Origin: Saprospiraceae bacterium
Lineage (GTDB): Bacteria; Bacteroidota; Bacteroidia; Chitinophagales; Saprospiraceae
Direction of reading: 5' to 3'
NCBI GenBank assembly: GCA_016787525.1
Contig: JAEUUP010000067.1
Span: 2,501 to 51,472 of the forward strand
DNA length: 48,972 bases
Shown here: in pieces, positions 28,485 through 36,076 of the stretch
How positions within the stretch are numbered: position 1 is the first letter of the stretch
How the letters are laid out: each line of letters opens with the position of its first letter
The notes under the pieces: model-generated
Told to the model about the DNA's origin: nothing
The model's input: the letters and a program-made list of their open reading frames with translations, nothing else
Database searches by the model: none
Made by a program: the position numbers and the translations under genes

Positions 28485-28573
28485 TTTAGGGCATAGGGGT
28501 TTTTAATTTTGAATTGTCTTTCCCATATACAATTAAAAAATAGATTTTTATCACTTAAAAAAAATTAATAGAT

Positions 28574-29173
28574 ATGAAAAAGCTATTTGCAATCTTAGCG
28601 GTTACAGTATTCACAACATCTCTTTTTGCACAACGTGAGGAAACAATCATTGGTGAACAAGGGCTTGGCTTTTCAGGCGCATGGGGTGGTTGGTCATACA
28701 ATATGGGACAATTTGACAAAGATTTTGCAGGCTACAATGGTGGCATTTGGGCATTAGAATTTGGTAAAAAACTCTATATTGGTGGACTCCACTACAATAT
28801 TAACAACCAACGTTTGGACAACCTTAGTTCATTCAGTTTGCGCTCTAACAGCCTTTTGATTGGTTACACACCGAGTGCCTATCGTCCTGTTCACCCTAAT
28901 TTGAGTGTGGGTCTTGGATCTGGTAAATTGAATGTTACGGCTGAACAAGAAGACCGTGTTTTCATGGTGCAACCCGCCGTAGGGATTGAAGCTAATCTAA
29001 CCCGTTGGTGCCATTTGGATGTGATGGCAGGCTACCGTGCCGTGATGGATTCTGATTTTACAAAATATACAGATAAGTCATTTTCAGGGTTCTATGGTCA
29101 GGTTAACTTGAAATTTGGTTTTTCATGGGGTCGCTATCGCAATGGCTCTTCAAGAAAAATTGACAAAGATTAG
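28574..29173 (+). CDS. small outer-membrane beta-barrel protein, function unknown
   Basis: 199 aa. Signal peptide (MKKLFAILAVTVFTTSLFA-Q). The mature part alternates Gly/aromatic and hydrophobic residues in eight or so amphipathic strands ('GLGFSGAWGGWSYNMG', 'YIGGLHYNINN', 'LLIGYTPSAYRP', 'LSVGLGSGKLNV', 'CHLDVMAGYRAVM', 'GFYGQVNLKFGFSWG'), typical of a small outer-membrane barrel, with a basic C-terminal tail. No family is recognised and no motif copy is present. It stands alone between two strong terminators. Confidence 0.85.
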   Translation: MKKLFAILAVTVFTTSLFAQREETIIGEQGLGFSGAWGGWSYNMGQFDKDFAGYNGGIWALEFGKKLYIGGLHYNINNQRLDNLSSFSLRSNSLLIGYTPSAYRPVHPNLSVGLGSGKLNVTAEQEDRVFMVQPAVGIEANLTRWCHLDVMAGYRAVMDSDFTKYTDKSFSGFYGQVNLKFGFSWGRYRNGSSRKIDKD

Positions 29174-29181
29174 TAGATATT

Positions 29182-29234
29182 AAGGAAGCATCTTGCGTCA
29201 AATTTATTCCGAACTTGATGCAAGATGCTTCCTT
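29182..29234. terminator. bidirectional terminator between convergent genes
   Basis: A 20-bp stem (AAGGAAGCATCTTGCGTCAA against its complement, one G-U) with a 13-base loop, located between the barrel gene (+) and the glycosidase-like gene (-). The right-hand flank is CTTTATTTGG. Confidence 0.88.
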
Positions 29235-29236
29235 CT

Positions 29237-31087
29237 TTATTTGGCGATATAAACCTTTTTTGAAAACCCTTGCCGCCCAATATTCAACTGCACGATATAC
29301 AATCCATTTTCATACCCCTCAGTATTGATGTGCCACTGATGCGTGCCTGCGGCAGTTGTCTGATTACTAAATAGTTGGATATATTGCCTTTTTCCCACAT
29401 CATAAATCTGTAGATTAGCAACAGCCTCCTTGTCAAGACGATAGTTGATGAACAGCTCTGAATCGGCAGGACTTGGAAAACAATAAATACTTTCTTTTTC
29501 GGGCATATTTTTCAATTCCAATTGACCTTTTCTGAAAAAAGCAGGCGTACCAGTGAGTTTGATAAATTTTGAATTCAAAATTTGCACATCGTAAGTTTGT
29601 GAATAGTTCCACTCCCGTTTCTGTACATGCGAAATATTGAGATTGGTCGGAAACGAATAAAGCAATTCAGCCTCTTCTGAGCGGTCTTTGTTGGTTTTTG
29701 CCCACAGGCAATAGACAATATCGCCTGTAGAATCATTTCGAAATGCTGCACCGTCGGCTTCAGTGGGCAAATTTAACATTTGCGTCTCCATTGCATCGTA
29801 ATGATACCCCCTTAGTATGTCGGAGGTTGTTGTGTAGCCGATGCCCGATTCTTGCATTCTTACTTTCTCTTTGGGCGTGTTTTCCAGTTTACTATATAAA
29901 CCCATGAGGTCAAATTCGCTTTTCATTTCATGGGATTCGGCTAATTCTCCCACACTATATACATGGAATTGCAACAAACCATTGAGTTGCGATTTTATAA
30001 GGCTTTTTATCAAAAAATTTCTTTGAGCTTGGTAGCTGCCCATGAATTCATCTTTCTCTTTGGCTGGAATATTACTTTCAGTGATGATGAAGTGCTTGTT
30101 AGGATATTTCGTGCCATCGTATCCATGCTTTTTCAAAACGGTTTCCAAACCCGATTTTTGCTTAAAAACGCCTTCCACTGCACGGTCAGAGTGTCGAAAT
30201 TGGGCAAAACCGTTCAATTTGTCGCTCCATTCACGTACTGAACCATCAATATGTGGATAAGAGTGATAGCTCAAAACATCGAAATAAGCCCCTCCTTTGA
30301 GTGGATACTGAGGGGTCACTGCGCCACCATTTGGATTGTCGGTTTGGCGACAAATAGCGTCTAAAAAACTGGGGAAACCAATACCACCTGTGCAGACATA
30401 AGCCGTTGGGTCTGCTTTTTTGATAACTTCATAGCTGATGCGCAAAAGTCGGATATAGTGTTGCACAGGTGCGTGAAGGGCATACTCGCAAGGGTCTGGG
30501 TCTGAAGTCCACCAAGAGCCAGGTGTACCTGCGGGGAGCATGGTTTTGAAGGTATTGGCATAATCAGGTTCGTTCCAAATTTCCCAAAACTTGATCCATT
30601 TTCCGTAGGTTTTGACGGTTTTCCAGACATAAAGGGCGTAGTAATTATTATCATTGACAGGCGTGCCATTTTCGCCATTGTCCCAAATCGGCTCGTACAT
30701 ATTGGCAAACAGTACTGAAGAATCCTTGCCACAATAAACCGTATTGTCGCGATGCGCTTTGGACGGATAGCCAATGAACAGTACGTGGTCTTTCATACCC
30801 AAAGCTTCATAGTGTTTGAAGGCATCTATGCGAATATCGTAGCCCCAATATTCGACAAAATGCTCAAACATTGCAGGACGCATAGTACGTACACCTGCTC
30901 GAGCTGCAAAATCGGCAATTGCTTCATCGCGATGTGGGGCATAATAGCCCATATTAGAGCCATAACCGAAAGAACCCTTGTAAGGCAATACAAAATCATT
31001 GGCTGTTTTGACGGTTGTAGGTTGTTGGGCTTGGGTGCAGCTAAGAAATACTACAAGAAGTAGTAAAAGCAAAGAGAAATTTTTCAT
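29237..31087 (-). CDS. secreted clan GH-A glycosidase-like protein with T9SS sorting domain
   Basis: 616 aa from the ATG at 31087 (an upstream in-frame TTG at 31099 is less likely). N-terminal signal 'LLLLLLVVFLSC' (about 5-16). The catalytic-type TIM barrel shows an acid/base motif 'FWEIWNEPD' (about 167-175) and a likely nucleophile 'HFIITESNIP' (about 340), plus 'DVLSYHSYPHID', a layout like GH39/GH5 enzymes; substrate cannot be assigned. The C-terminal about 80 residues ('YCFPSPADSELFINY', 'LQIYDVGKRQYIQLF', 'YENGLYIVQLNI', 'KKVYIAK') are a type IX sorting domain. Exact motif copies at 29315 (TEG) and 30306 (PQY), and a one-mismatch copy at 29808 (LRG). Confidence 0.85.
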   Translation of the reverse strand: MKNFSLLLLLLVVFLSCTQAQQPTTVKTANDFVLPYKGSFGYGSNMGYYAPHRDEAIADFAARAGVRTMRPAMFEHFVEYWGYDIRIDAFKHYEALGMKDHVLFIGYPSKAHRDNTVYCGKDSSVLFANMYEPIWDNGENGTPVNDNNYYALYVWKTVKTYGKWIKFWEIWNEPDYANTFKTMLPAGTPGSWWTSDPDPCEYALHAPVQHYIRLLRISYEVIKKADPTAYVCTGGIGFPSFLDAICRQTDNPNGGAVTPQYPLKGGAYFDVLSYHSYPHIDGSVREWSDKLNGFAQFRHSDRAVEGVFKQKSGLETVLKKHGYDGTKYPNKHFIITESNIPAKEKDEFMGSYQAQRNFLIKSLIKSQLNGLLQFHVYSVGELAESHEMKSEFDLMGLYSKLENTPKEKVRMQESGIGYTTTSDILRGYHYDAMETQMLNLPTEADGAAFRNDSTGDIVYCLWAKTNKDRSEEAELLYSFPTNLNISHVQKREWNYSQTYDVQILNSKFIKLTGTPAFFRKGQLELKNMPEKESIYCFPSPADSELFINYRLDKEAVANLQIYDVGKRQYIQLFSNQTTAAGTHQWHINTEGYENGLYIVQLNIGRQGFSKKVYIAK

Positions 31088-31121
31088 AGTGATGTTCAAA
31101 AATTAGGTTTGTTTTAAAACA

Positions 31122-31129
31122 CAAATTTA
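31122..31129 (-). promoter_or_regulatory. possible -7 element for the glycosidase-like gene
   Basis: Minus-strand TAAATTTG fits TAnnTTTG, 35 nt before the ATG; no good -33 element. Confidence 0.35.
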
Positions 31130-31269
31130 AAATAAAAAAGGAAATGACGCGATTCTTTTTAGAAAATGCTTTATTTTGACATTAAAACTTAATACTCAAA
31201 TTTGCCTAAACGATTATTCTTTACAGCATCTTGAATAAAACATCTTTTACATAATTAAACCTTGAGTTT

Positions 31270-31791
31270 ATGAAAAAAATACCGAAACCCGCTGTGGGCG
31301 ATTATGCACCTTATTTTCAAAACTACATGAATCAAGTGCCAGAAGATGGCAATCTATTGACACATTTGAAAGATATTCAAAAAGAAATGGAACAGTTGGT
31401 ATTGTCGTTGCCTGAAGAAAAATTGACCTACCGTTATGCCGAAGGCAAATGGACAATCAAAGATATTTTAGTACACCTAATGGATGCTGAGCGCATTTTT
31501 ATCTATCGCGCTTTGCGTTTTGCAAGGGCTGACGAAACGCCTTTGGCAGGCTTTGACGAAAATGTGTATGTGCCTGTGGCAAATGCAGATGCTCGAAAAA
31601 TTAAAAGCATACTGAAAGAAGGGATTACATTGCGCGCTTCTACCATCGAATTTATCAAAACATTGGATAGAAAAGCTTTGAAAAGAAAAGGATTGTCCAA
31701 CAATAACCCAATTACAGTGCTAACTTTGGTGAATTTAGTTTATGGTCATCAGCGTCACCACATGAATATTATCAAAGAAAGGTATTTATAA
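31270..31791 (+). CDS. DinB superfamily protein
   Basis: 173 aa four-helix bundle. 'LTYRYAEGKWTIKDILVHLMDAERIFIYRALRFAR' and 'LVNLVYGHQRHHMNIIKERYL' carry the three metal-binding His positions (H in 'LVHLMDAE', and HxxxH in 'GHQRHH') typical of DinB_2 proteins. Members act as metal-dependent transferases or are of unknown function; no specific substrate is suggested by the neighbours. No motif in the gene, but one lies in the loop of its terminator. Confidence 0.9.
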   Translation: MKKIPKPAVGDYAPYFQNYMNQVPEDGNLLTHLKDIQKEMEQLVLSLPEEKLTYRYAEGKWTIKDILVHLMDAERIFIYRALRFARADETPLAGFDENVYVPVANADARKIKSILKEGITLRASTIEFIKTLDRKALKRKGLSNNNPITVLTLVNLVYGHQRHHMNIIKERYL

Positions 31792-31800
31792 AACGATAAA

Positions 31801-31844
31801 ATGAGGCTGCTGTACTGAGGGGGTATCGCAGCCTCCATTTTTTT
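31801..31844 (+). terminator. terminator of the dinB-like gene with the 10-mer repeat in its loop
   Basis: Stem GAGGCTGC / GCAGCCTC (about 31803-31810 and 31828-31835) followed by CATTTTTTTAG. The loop is made almost completely of the repeat TACTGAGGGGGTAT (31813-31826). Confidence 0.88.
31813..31822 (+). repeat. TACTGAGGGG repeat copy in a terminator loop
   Basis: Exact copy with the extended TAC...GTA arms, occupying the loop of the terminator of the dinB-like gene. Confidence 0.93.
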
Positions 31845-31893
31845 AGTAGTAAAGTTGAAAAAACAAAGATTTTTTATAAAAAAATACAAAAAC

Positions 31894-31925
31894 CTTGTAA
31901 AAAACAACTAAAGAGCCTACCTTTG
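31894..31925 (+). promoter_or_regulatory. promoter of the rplK-rplA-rplJ-rplL cluster
   Basis: CTTG at 31894-31897 and TACCTTTG at 31918-31925 with a 20-nt spacer, followed by CG-rich start-site sequence. Leaves an mRNA leader of about 130 nt before rplK, long enough to hold a regulatory structure. Confidence 0.72.
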
Positions 31926-32061
31926 CGCCGCTTTTTGAGGACAACTGTGACCTCTGTTTCAAAAAGTTTTATTTCGTCGAACTAAATATGATTTCGAGTC
32001 ACATCGGAATTGCTTCCCAACCAGCGAGACGAATCACTTTATTAAAAATGTCTTTTCTAAA

Positions 32062-32508
32062 ATGGCAAAAGAAGTAGAAGTTTACATCAAGCTTCAGGTG
32101 AAAGGCGGTCAGGCTAACCCTGCGCCACCAATTGGTCCCGCTTTGGGTTCAAAAGGTGTGAACATCATGGAGTTCTGTAAGCGTTTCAATGCTGCGACAC
32201 AAGATTCGATTGGCAAAATTTTGCCCGTTATTATCTCTGTTTACAAAGACAAGTCTTTTGAATTTGCTATCAAAACACCGCCAGCAGCTATTCAATTGCT
32301 CGAAGCGGCTAAGTTGAAACAAGGTCAAGGTTCAAAACAACCTAACCGTGTGAAAGTGGGCAAAGTGACTTGGGATCAAGTGCGCGCTATCGCTGAGAAC
32401 AAAATGCCTGACTTGAACTGCTTTACTGTAGAAGCGGCTATGAAAATGGTGGCTGGTACAGCACGAAGCATGGGTATTACGGTCGAAGGTACAGCACCTT
32501 GGGCGTAA
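32062..32508 (+). CDS. rplK: 50S ribosomal protein L11
   Basis: 148 aa, complete. Binds the GTPase centre of 23S rRNA and takes part in the stringent response. '[37 protein letters not shown]' is the hallmark N-terminal domain with the flexible Pro-rich segment, and the C-terminal rRNA-binding domain ends '[14 protein letters not shown]'. First gene of the cluster, but not preceded by secE and nusG, which usually stand before it. No motif copy. Confidence 0.98.
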   Translation: MAKEVEVYIKLQVKGGQANPAPPIGPALGSKGVNIMEFCKRFNAATQDSIGKILPVIISVYKDKSFEFAIKTPPAAIQLLEAAKLKQGQGSKQPNRVKVGKVTWDQVRAIAENKMPDLNCFTVEAAMKMVAGTARSMGITVEGTAPWA

Positions 32509-32584
32509 TATTGTTTGTTTGATTATTTTCATTGCTGATGAATTATATCAATAAGCAATCATCAATAATCAATTCGAACAGGGA

Positions 32585-32605
32585 GTTCCGAAACGATTTC
32601 GGAAC
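32585..32605 (+). other. hairpin between rplK and rplA
   Basis: Perfect 9-bp stem GTTCCGAAA / TTTCGGAAC with a three-base loop, 37 nt before the rplA start. No U-tract follows, so it is more likely an RNA processing or regulatory structure (for example a target of autoregulation) than a terminator; the binding partner is unknown. Confidence 0.55.
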
Positions 32606-32641
32606 GTTATTTACCTAACTTTTAAATTTTTTTTAAACAAA

Positions 32642-33334
32642 ATGGCAAAAGTTCCAAAAAGAAGAGCAGAAGTTGACAAAAAAGTTGACGGTAGCAAACT
32701 CTACACTTTGCCCGAAGCAATGTCTTTGGTGAAAGAAGTGAACGTTGCAAAATTTGATGCGTCAGTTGATATACACATCCGCCTTGGTATTGACCCTCGT
32801 AAAGCAGACCAAGCCCTTCGTGGTACGGTTTCATTGCCACACGGTACAGGTAAAACCAAAAAGGTGTTGGTGATGAGTACACCTGATCGTGAGGGTGATG
32901 CTATGTCTGCAGGAGCAGACTATTTCGGTCTCGACGAATACATCAAAAAATTTCAAGAAGGCTGGCTTGATGTGGATGTTGTAATTGCAACACCAAACGT
33001 TATGGCTCAATTGGGTAAAGTGGCTCGTATTCTCGGTCCACGTGGTTTGATGCCAAACCCTAAAACGGGTACAGTTACGGCTGATATTGCTTCAGCAGTC
33101 AGTGAAGTCAAAAAAGGTAAAATTGCTTTCCGTGTTGACAAAACAGGTATCGTTCATGCTGGTATCGGTCGTGTTTCATTCTCGCCCGAAAAATTAGCAG
33201 ATAATGCGAATGAATTATTGCAAACGCTTATCAAAATGAAACCTTCAACGGCGAAAGGAACTTACATGAAATCACTCACAGTGGCTTCGACAATGTCTCC
33301 AGGCATCAAAGTTGATACTAAATCTATTAAGTAA
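32642..33334 (+). CDS. rplA: 50S ribosomal protein L1
   Basis: 230 aa, complete. Forms the L1 stalk that guides deacylated tRNA out of the ribosome, and in many bacteria represses its own operon by binding the mRNA. Family blocks: '[34 protein letters not shown]', '[16 protein letters not shown]', '[22 protein letters not shown]', '[15 protein letters not shown]'. Follows rplK by 133 nt. No motif copy. Confidence 0.98.
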   Translation: MAKVPKRRAEVDKKVDGSKLYTLPEAMSLVKEVNVAKFDASVDIHIRLGIDPRKADQALRGTVSLPHGTGKTKKVLVMSTPDREGDAMSAGADYFGLDEYIKKFQEGWLDVDVVIATPNVMAQLGKVARILGPRGLMPNPKTGTVTADIASAVSEVKKGKIAFRVDKTGIVHAGIGRVSFSPEKLADNANELLQTLIKMKPSTAKGTYMKSLTVASTMSPGIKVDTKSIK

Positions 33335-33355
33335 AAGAAAAAACTGCTATTCAAC

Positions 33356-33892
33356 ATGACAAAAGAAGATAAAGCGGTCGTACTGGAGGACTTAAAAGGT
33401 AAACTCGAGGAGTACTCGTTCTTTTACTTAGCAGATCCGACAGCAATGACAGCAGGTCAGACCAACCTTTTGCGCAGAAAATGTTTTGAGCAAGGTATTG
33501 AAATGCAAGTTGTTAAGAACAAAATCGCCCTCAAAATCTTGAAAGAAGCAGATGCTTCAAGAGGCTATGAAGGTTTGTTCGACGCATTCAAAGGTCAAAC
33601 TGCTATCCTATTTACAAAGAATCAAAAAGCACCTGCAAAATTGATTGAAGACTTCCGCAAGGAACTTGGTACGGAAAAACCAGGCTTTAAAGGTGCTTAT
33701 ATTGACTCTGCTACATTCGTTGGTGAAGACCAATTGGCTGTATTGAAAAAACTCAAATCGCGCGAAGAGCTTATTGGCGAAATCGTCGGTTTGCTTCAAT
33801 CACCTGCGAAAAACGTTATCAGTGCATTGCAAGGCTCAGCAGGTCAAAAAATTGCTGGCTTGGTCAAAGCACTCGAAGAGCGTGGTGCGTAA
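33356..33892 (+). CDS. rplJ: 50S ribosomal protein L10
   Basis: 178 aa. Base of the L7/L12 stalk. 'YSFFYLADPTAMTAGQTNLLRRKCFEQGIEMQVVKNKIALKIL' (N-terminal rRNA/L11 binding) and the C-terminal helix that binds L12 dimers are recognisable; a normal length. The gap to rplA is 21 nt. No motif inside, but one lies 41 nt after its stop, between rplJ and rplL. Confidence 0.97.
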   Translation: MTKEDKAVVLEDLKGKLEEYSFFYLADPTAMTAGQTNLLRRKCFEQGIEMQVVKNKIALKILKEADASRGYEGLFDAFKGQTAILFTKNQKAPAKLIEDFRKELGTEKPGFKGAYIDSATFVGEDQLAVLKKLKSREELIGEIVGLLQSPAKNVISALQGSAGQKIAGLVKALEERGA

Positions 33893-33933
33893 TATGAGAT
33901 GGATATATGAGGCTTTAGGGCATCGTGAGATAC

Positions 33934-33943
33934 CCCCTCAGTA
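33934..33943 (-). repeat. intergenic copy of the repeat between rplJ and rplL
   Basis: Exact copy in ATACCCCCTCAGTAT with full ATAC/GTAT arms, in the 135-nt gap between two ribosomal protein genes whose coding regions have none. Confidence 0.93.
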
Positions 33944-34027
33944 TCAACACATTTTTTAGTTGTTTTACAACTATTTAATAATCAATTTTTTAAAACTAAT
34001 TTCGTAAAAATTTTAAATTAAAATACA

Positions 34028-34408
34028 ATGGCTGATATCAAAGCTCTCGCGGAACAACTCGTAAACTTGACTGTTAAAGAAGTCAACGAACTTGCAGGTA
34101 TATTGAAAGACGAATATGGCATTGAGCCTGCTGCTGCTGCTGTTGCAGTTGCTGCTCCTGCTGCTGGCGGCGGTGCTGCTGAGGTAGTTGCTGAAAAAAC
34201 TGAATTCGACGTTATCCTTCAGTCTGCTGGTGCAAGCAAATTGAACGTTGTCAAAGAGGTGAAAAACCTTTTAGGCTTAGGTTTGAAAGAAGCGAAAGAC
34301 GTAGTTGATGGTGCTCCTGCTACATTGAAAGCTGGTGTTAGCAAAGACGAAGCAAACAACATCAAAACTGTTTTGGAAGCTGCTGGCGCGCAAGTTGAAA
34401 TCAAGTAA
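34028..34408 (+). CDS. rplL: 50S ribosomal protein L7/L12
   Basis: 126 aa. Stalk protein that recruits translation factors. N-terminal dimerisation helix pair, Ala/Gly-rich hinge ('[19 protein letters not shown]', about 35-55), and C-terminal factor-binding domain ('[38 protein letters not shown]'). Complete. It is followed by a terminator and an unrelated CoA-transferase gene, where rpoB is found in most bacteria. Confidence 0.98.
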   Translation: MADIKALAEQLVNLTVKEVNELAGILKDEYGIEPAAAAVAVAAPAAGGGAAEVVAEKTEFDVILQSAGASKLNVVKEVKNLLGLGLKEAKDVVDGAPATLKAGVSKDEANNIKTVLEAAGAQVEIK

Positions 34409-34441
34409 TCGAAATTCCGTTTCGACAATACGAAAAGCTCT

Positions 34442-34483
34442 AAACCGCTTACCTCAACTTTGGGGTAGGCGGTTTGCTTTTTC
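34442..34483 (+). terminator. terminator after rplL
   Basis: Stem AAACCGCTTACCTC / GGGGTAGGCGGTTT (G-U pairs allowed) with a short loop, followed by GCTTTTTC. It closes the ribosomal cluster 34 nt after rplL. Confidence 0.82.
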
Positions 34484-34555
34484 TAACCTCAGCAAAGACT
34501 TATTTATTGAGGTTGCTTAATTTCGCATGTTCATTTTATCATTTTACTTTTACGT

Positions 34556-35830
34556 ATGAAATTTATCACCACGACTCAAGCTATTCAGCACATTCAATCC
34601 CAAAATCGTATTTTTATTCAAGGTGCTGCTGCAACACCTAATAAACTTATCAACGAGATGGTTGCTCAAGCCGCACGTCTTGTAGATGTCGAAATCTGCC
34701 ACATGCACACAATTGGTGATGCACCTTACACCCAAAAAGAGTTTTATAATAGTTTCAAAATCAATAACTTCTTCATTGGTGCAAATACAAGAGCGACCAT
34801 CGGGCGAGTGCGCAATCAATATATCCCTGTCTTTTTGAGCGAAATCCCAGTGCTATTCAAAAAAGGAATATTGCCCCTTGATGTGGCTCTTATCCACGTT
34901 TCGCCACCCGATAAACATGGCTTTTGTTCCTTGGGTTTGTCAGTAGATACAACTCGAGCTGCTATCGAACACGCTAAAGTCATCATCGCCCAAGTCAATC
35001 CCAAAATGCCACGTTCGCATGGTGATGGTATCATCCATGAGAGTAAAATCCATCATGCGGTCTTATGCGATGACGATATTCCAGAAGATACTCCAGAACC
35101 CCTGACTCCTGAAGAGCAAGCTATTGGTCGTCACATTGCCAATATCATTGAAGATGGTGCTTGTCTCCAAATGGGTATTGGGGGCATTCCCAATGCAGTT
35201 CTTGCCTGTTTGGGCAATCATAAAAACTTAGGTGTGCATTCAGAGATGTTTTCTGATGGCATACTCCCATTGGTTGAAAAAGGAGTAATCAATGGTATGA
35301 AAAAAAAATCACATCCTGGTAAAATGGTGGCAACTTTTGCTGTAGGCTCTCGAAGGCTCTATGACTTTATTGACGACAACCCTACTGTTGCACTACTTGA
35401 TGTATCTTATACGAATAGTACAGAAGCAATCATGAAAAACCCTAAAGTAACAGCTATAAATTCCGCCATTGAAATAGACCTAACCGGTCAAATTTGTGCG
35501 GATAGTATTGGTCCAAAGATGTTCTCAGGAGTAGGTGGGCAGATGGATTTTATTAGAGGCGCGGCCCTCTCAAAAGGTGGTAAACCTATCATTGCTATGA
35601 CATCAACTACTAAAAAAGGGCAAAACAAGATAGTTCCGTTTCTGAAAGAAGGAGCTGGCGTTGTTTCTACCAGAGCGCATATGCATTATATTGCTACTGA
35701 ATATGGTATTGTGGATTTGTATGGTAAAAATTTAGCACAACGAGCAAAAGCACTGATTTCTATCGCACATCCAAGTTTTAGAGAAGTATTGGAGAAAAAA
35801 GCTTTTGAAATATTCGGTTCACCTTGGTAA
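34556..35830 (+). CDS. acetyl-CoA hydrolase/transferase family protein
   Basis: 424 aa, family I CoA-transferase related to 4-hydroxybutyrate and acetate:succinate CoA-transferases. Two alpha/beta domains; 'MGIGGIPNAVLACLGNHKNLGVHSEMFSDGILPLVEKGVI' contains the family Glu that forms the CoA thioester ('HSEMFSD'), and 'GGQMDFIRGAALSKGGKPIIAM' the second CoA-binding block. Moves CoA between short acids; which acids cannot be told. Stands alone after the ribosomal terminator. No internal motif copy; one lies 11 nt after its stop. Confidence 0.9.
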   Translation: MKFITTTQAIQHIQSQNRIFIQGAAATPNKLINEMVAQAARLVDVEICHMHTIGDAPYTQKEFYNSFKINNFFIGANTRATIGRVRNQYIPVFLSEIPVLFKKGILPLDVALIHVSPPDKHGFCSLGLSVDTTRAAIEHAKVIIAQVNPKMPRSHGDGIIHESKIHHAVLCDDDIPEDTPEPLTPEEQAIGRHIANIIEDGACLQMGIGGIPNAVLACLGNHKNLGVHSEMFSDGILPLVEKGVINGMKKKSHPGKMVATFAVGSRRLYDFIDDNPTVALLDVSYTNSTEAIMKNPKVTAINSAIEIDLTGQICADSIGPKMFSGVGGQMDFIRGAALSKGGKPIIAMTSTTKKGQNKIVPFLKEGAGVVSTRAHMHYIATEYGIVDLYGKNLAQRAKALISIAHPSFREVLEKKAFEIFGSPW

Positions 35831-35841
35831 GCTGGGCTTTA

Positions 35842-35851
35842 CCCCTCAGTA
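35842..35851 (-). repeat. intergenic copy of the repeat after the CoA-transferase gene
   Basis: Exact CCCCTCAGTA with TAC arm, in the 246-nt gap downstream of the CoA-transferase stop. No clear hairpin around it. The rest of the gap (to 36076) shows nothing else I can support. Confidence 0.9.
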
Positions 35852-36076
35852 TTTTTGCAGCTCGAGTGTATAAACTACTTACTTTTTGATACAGATTTTT
35901 TTTCGAGGTAATTAAATCCAAAAGCGCACTCACCTTCGTATATCTTTTCGAGTCCATTCCTAACTGCTTTTGTCTAAACAATTGAATGTCAATATTTTGG
36001 CAAAGCTATTTCTATGTCTTAAATTATGGACATGTATATTTCAAACCTAATTTTTCAAATTTTAATCCAATTCAAA

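Noticed and set aside
31926-32061. tRNA-Trp/secE/nusG remnant in the rplK leader
   Set aside because: No tRNA structure or coding frame; treated as an untranslated leader.
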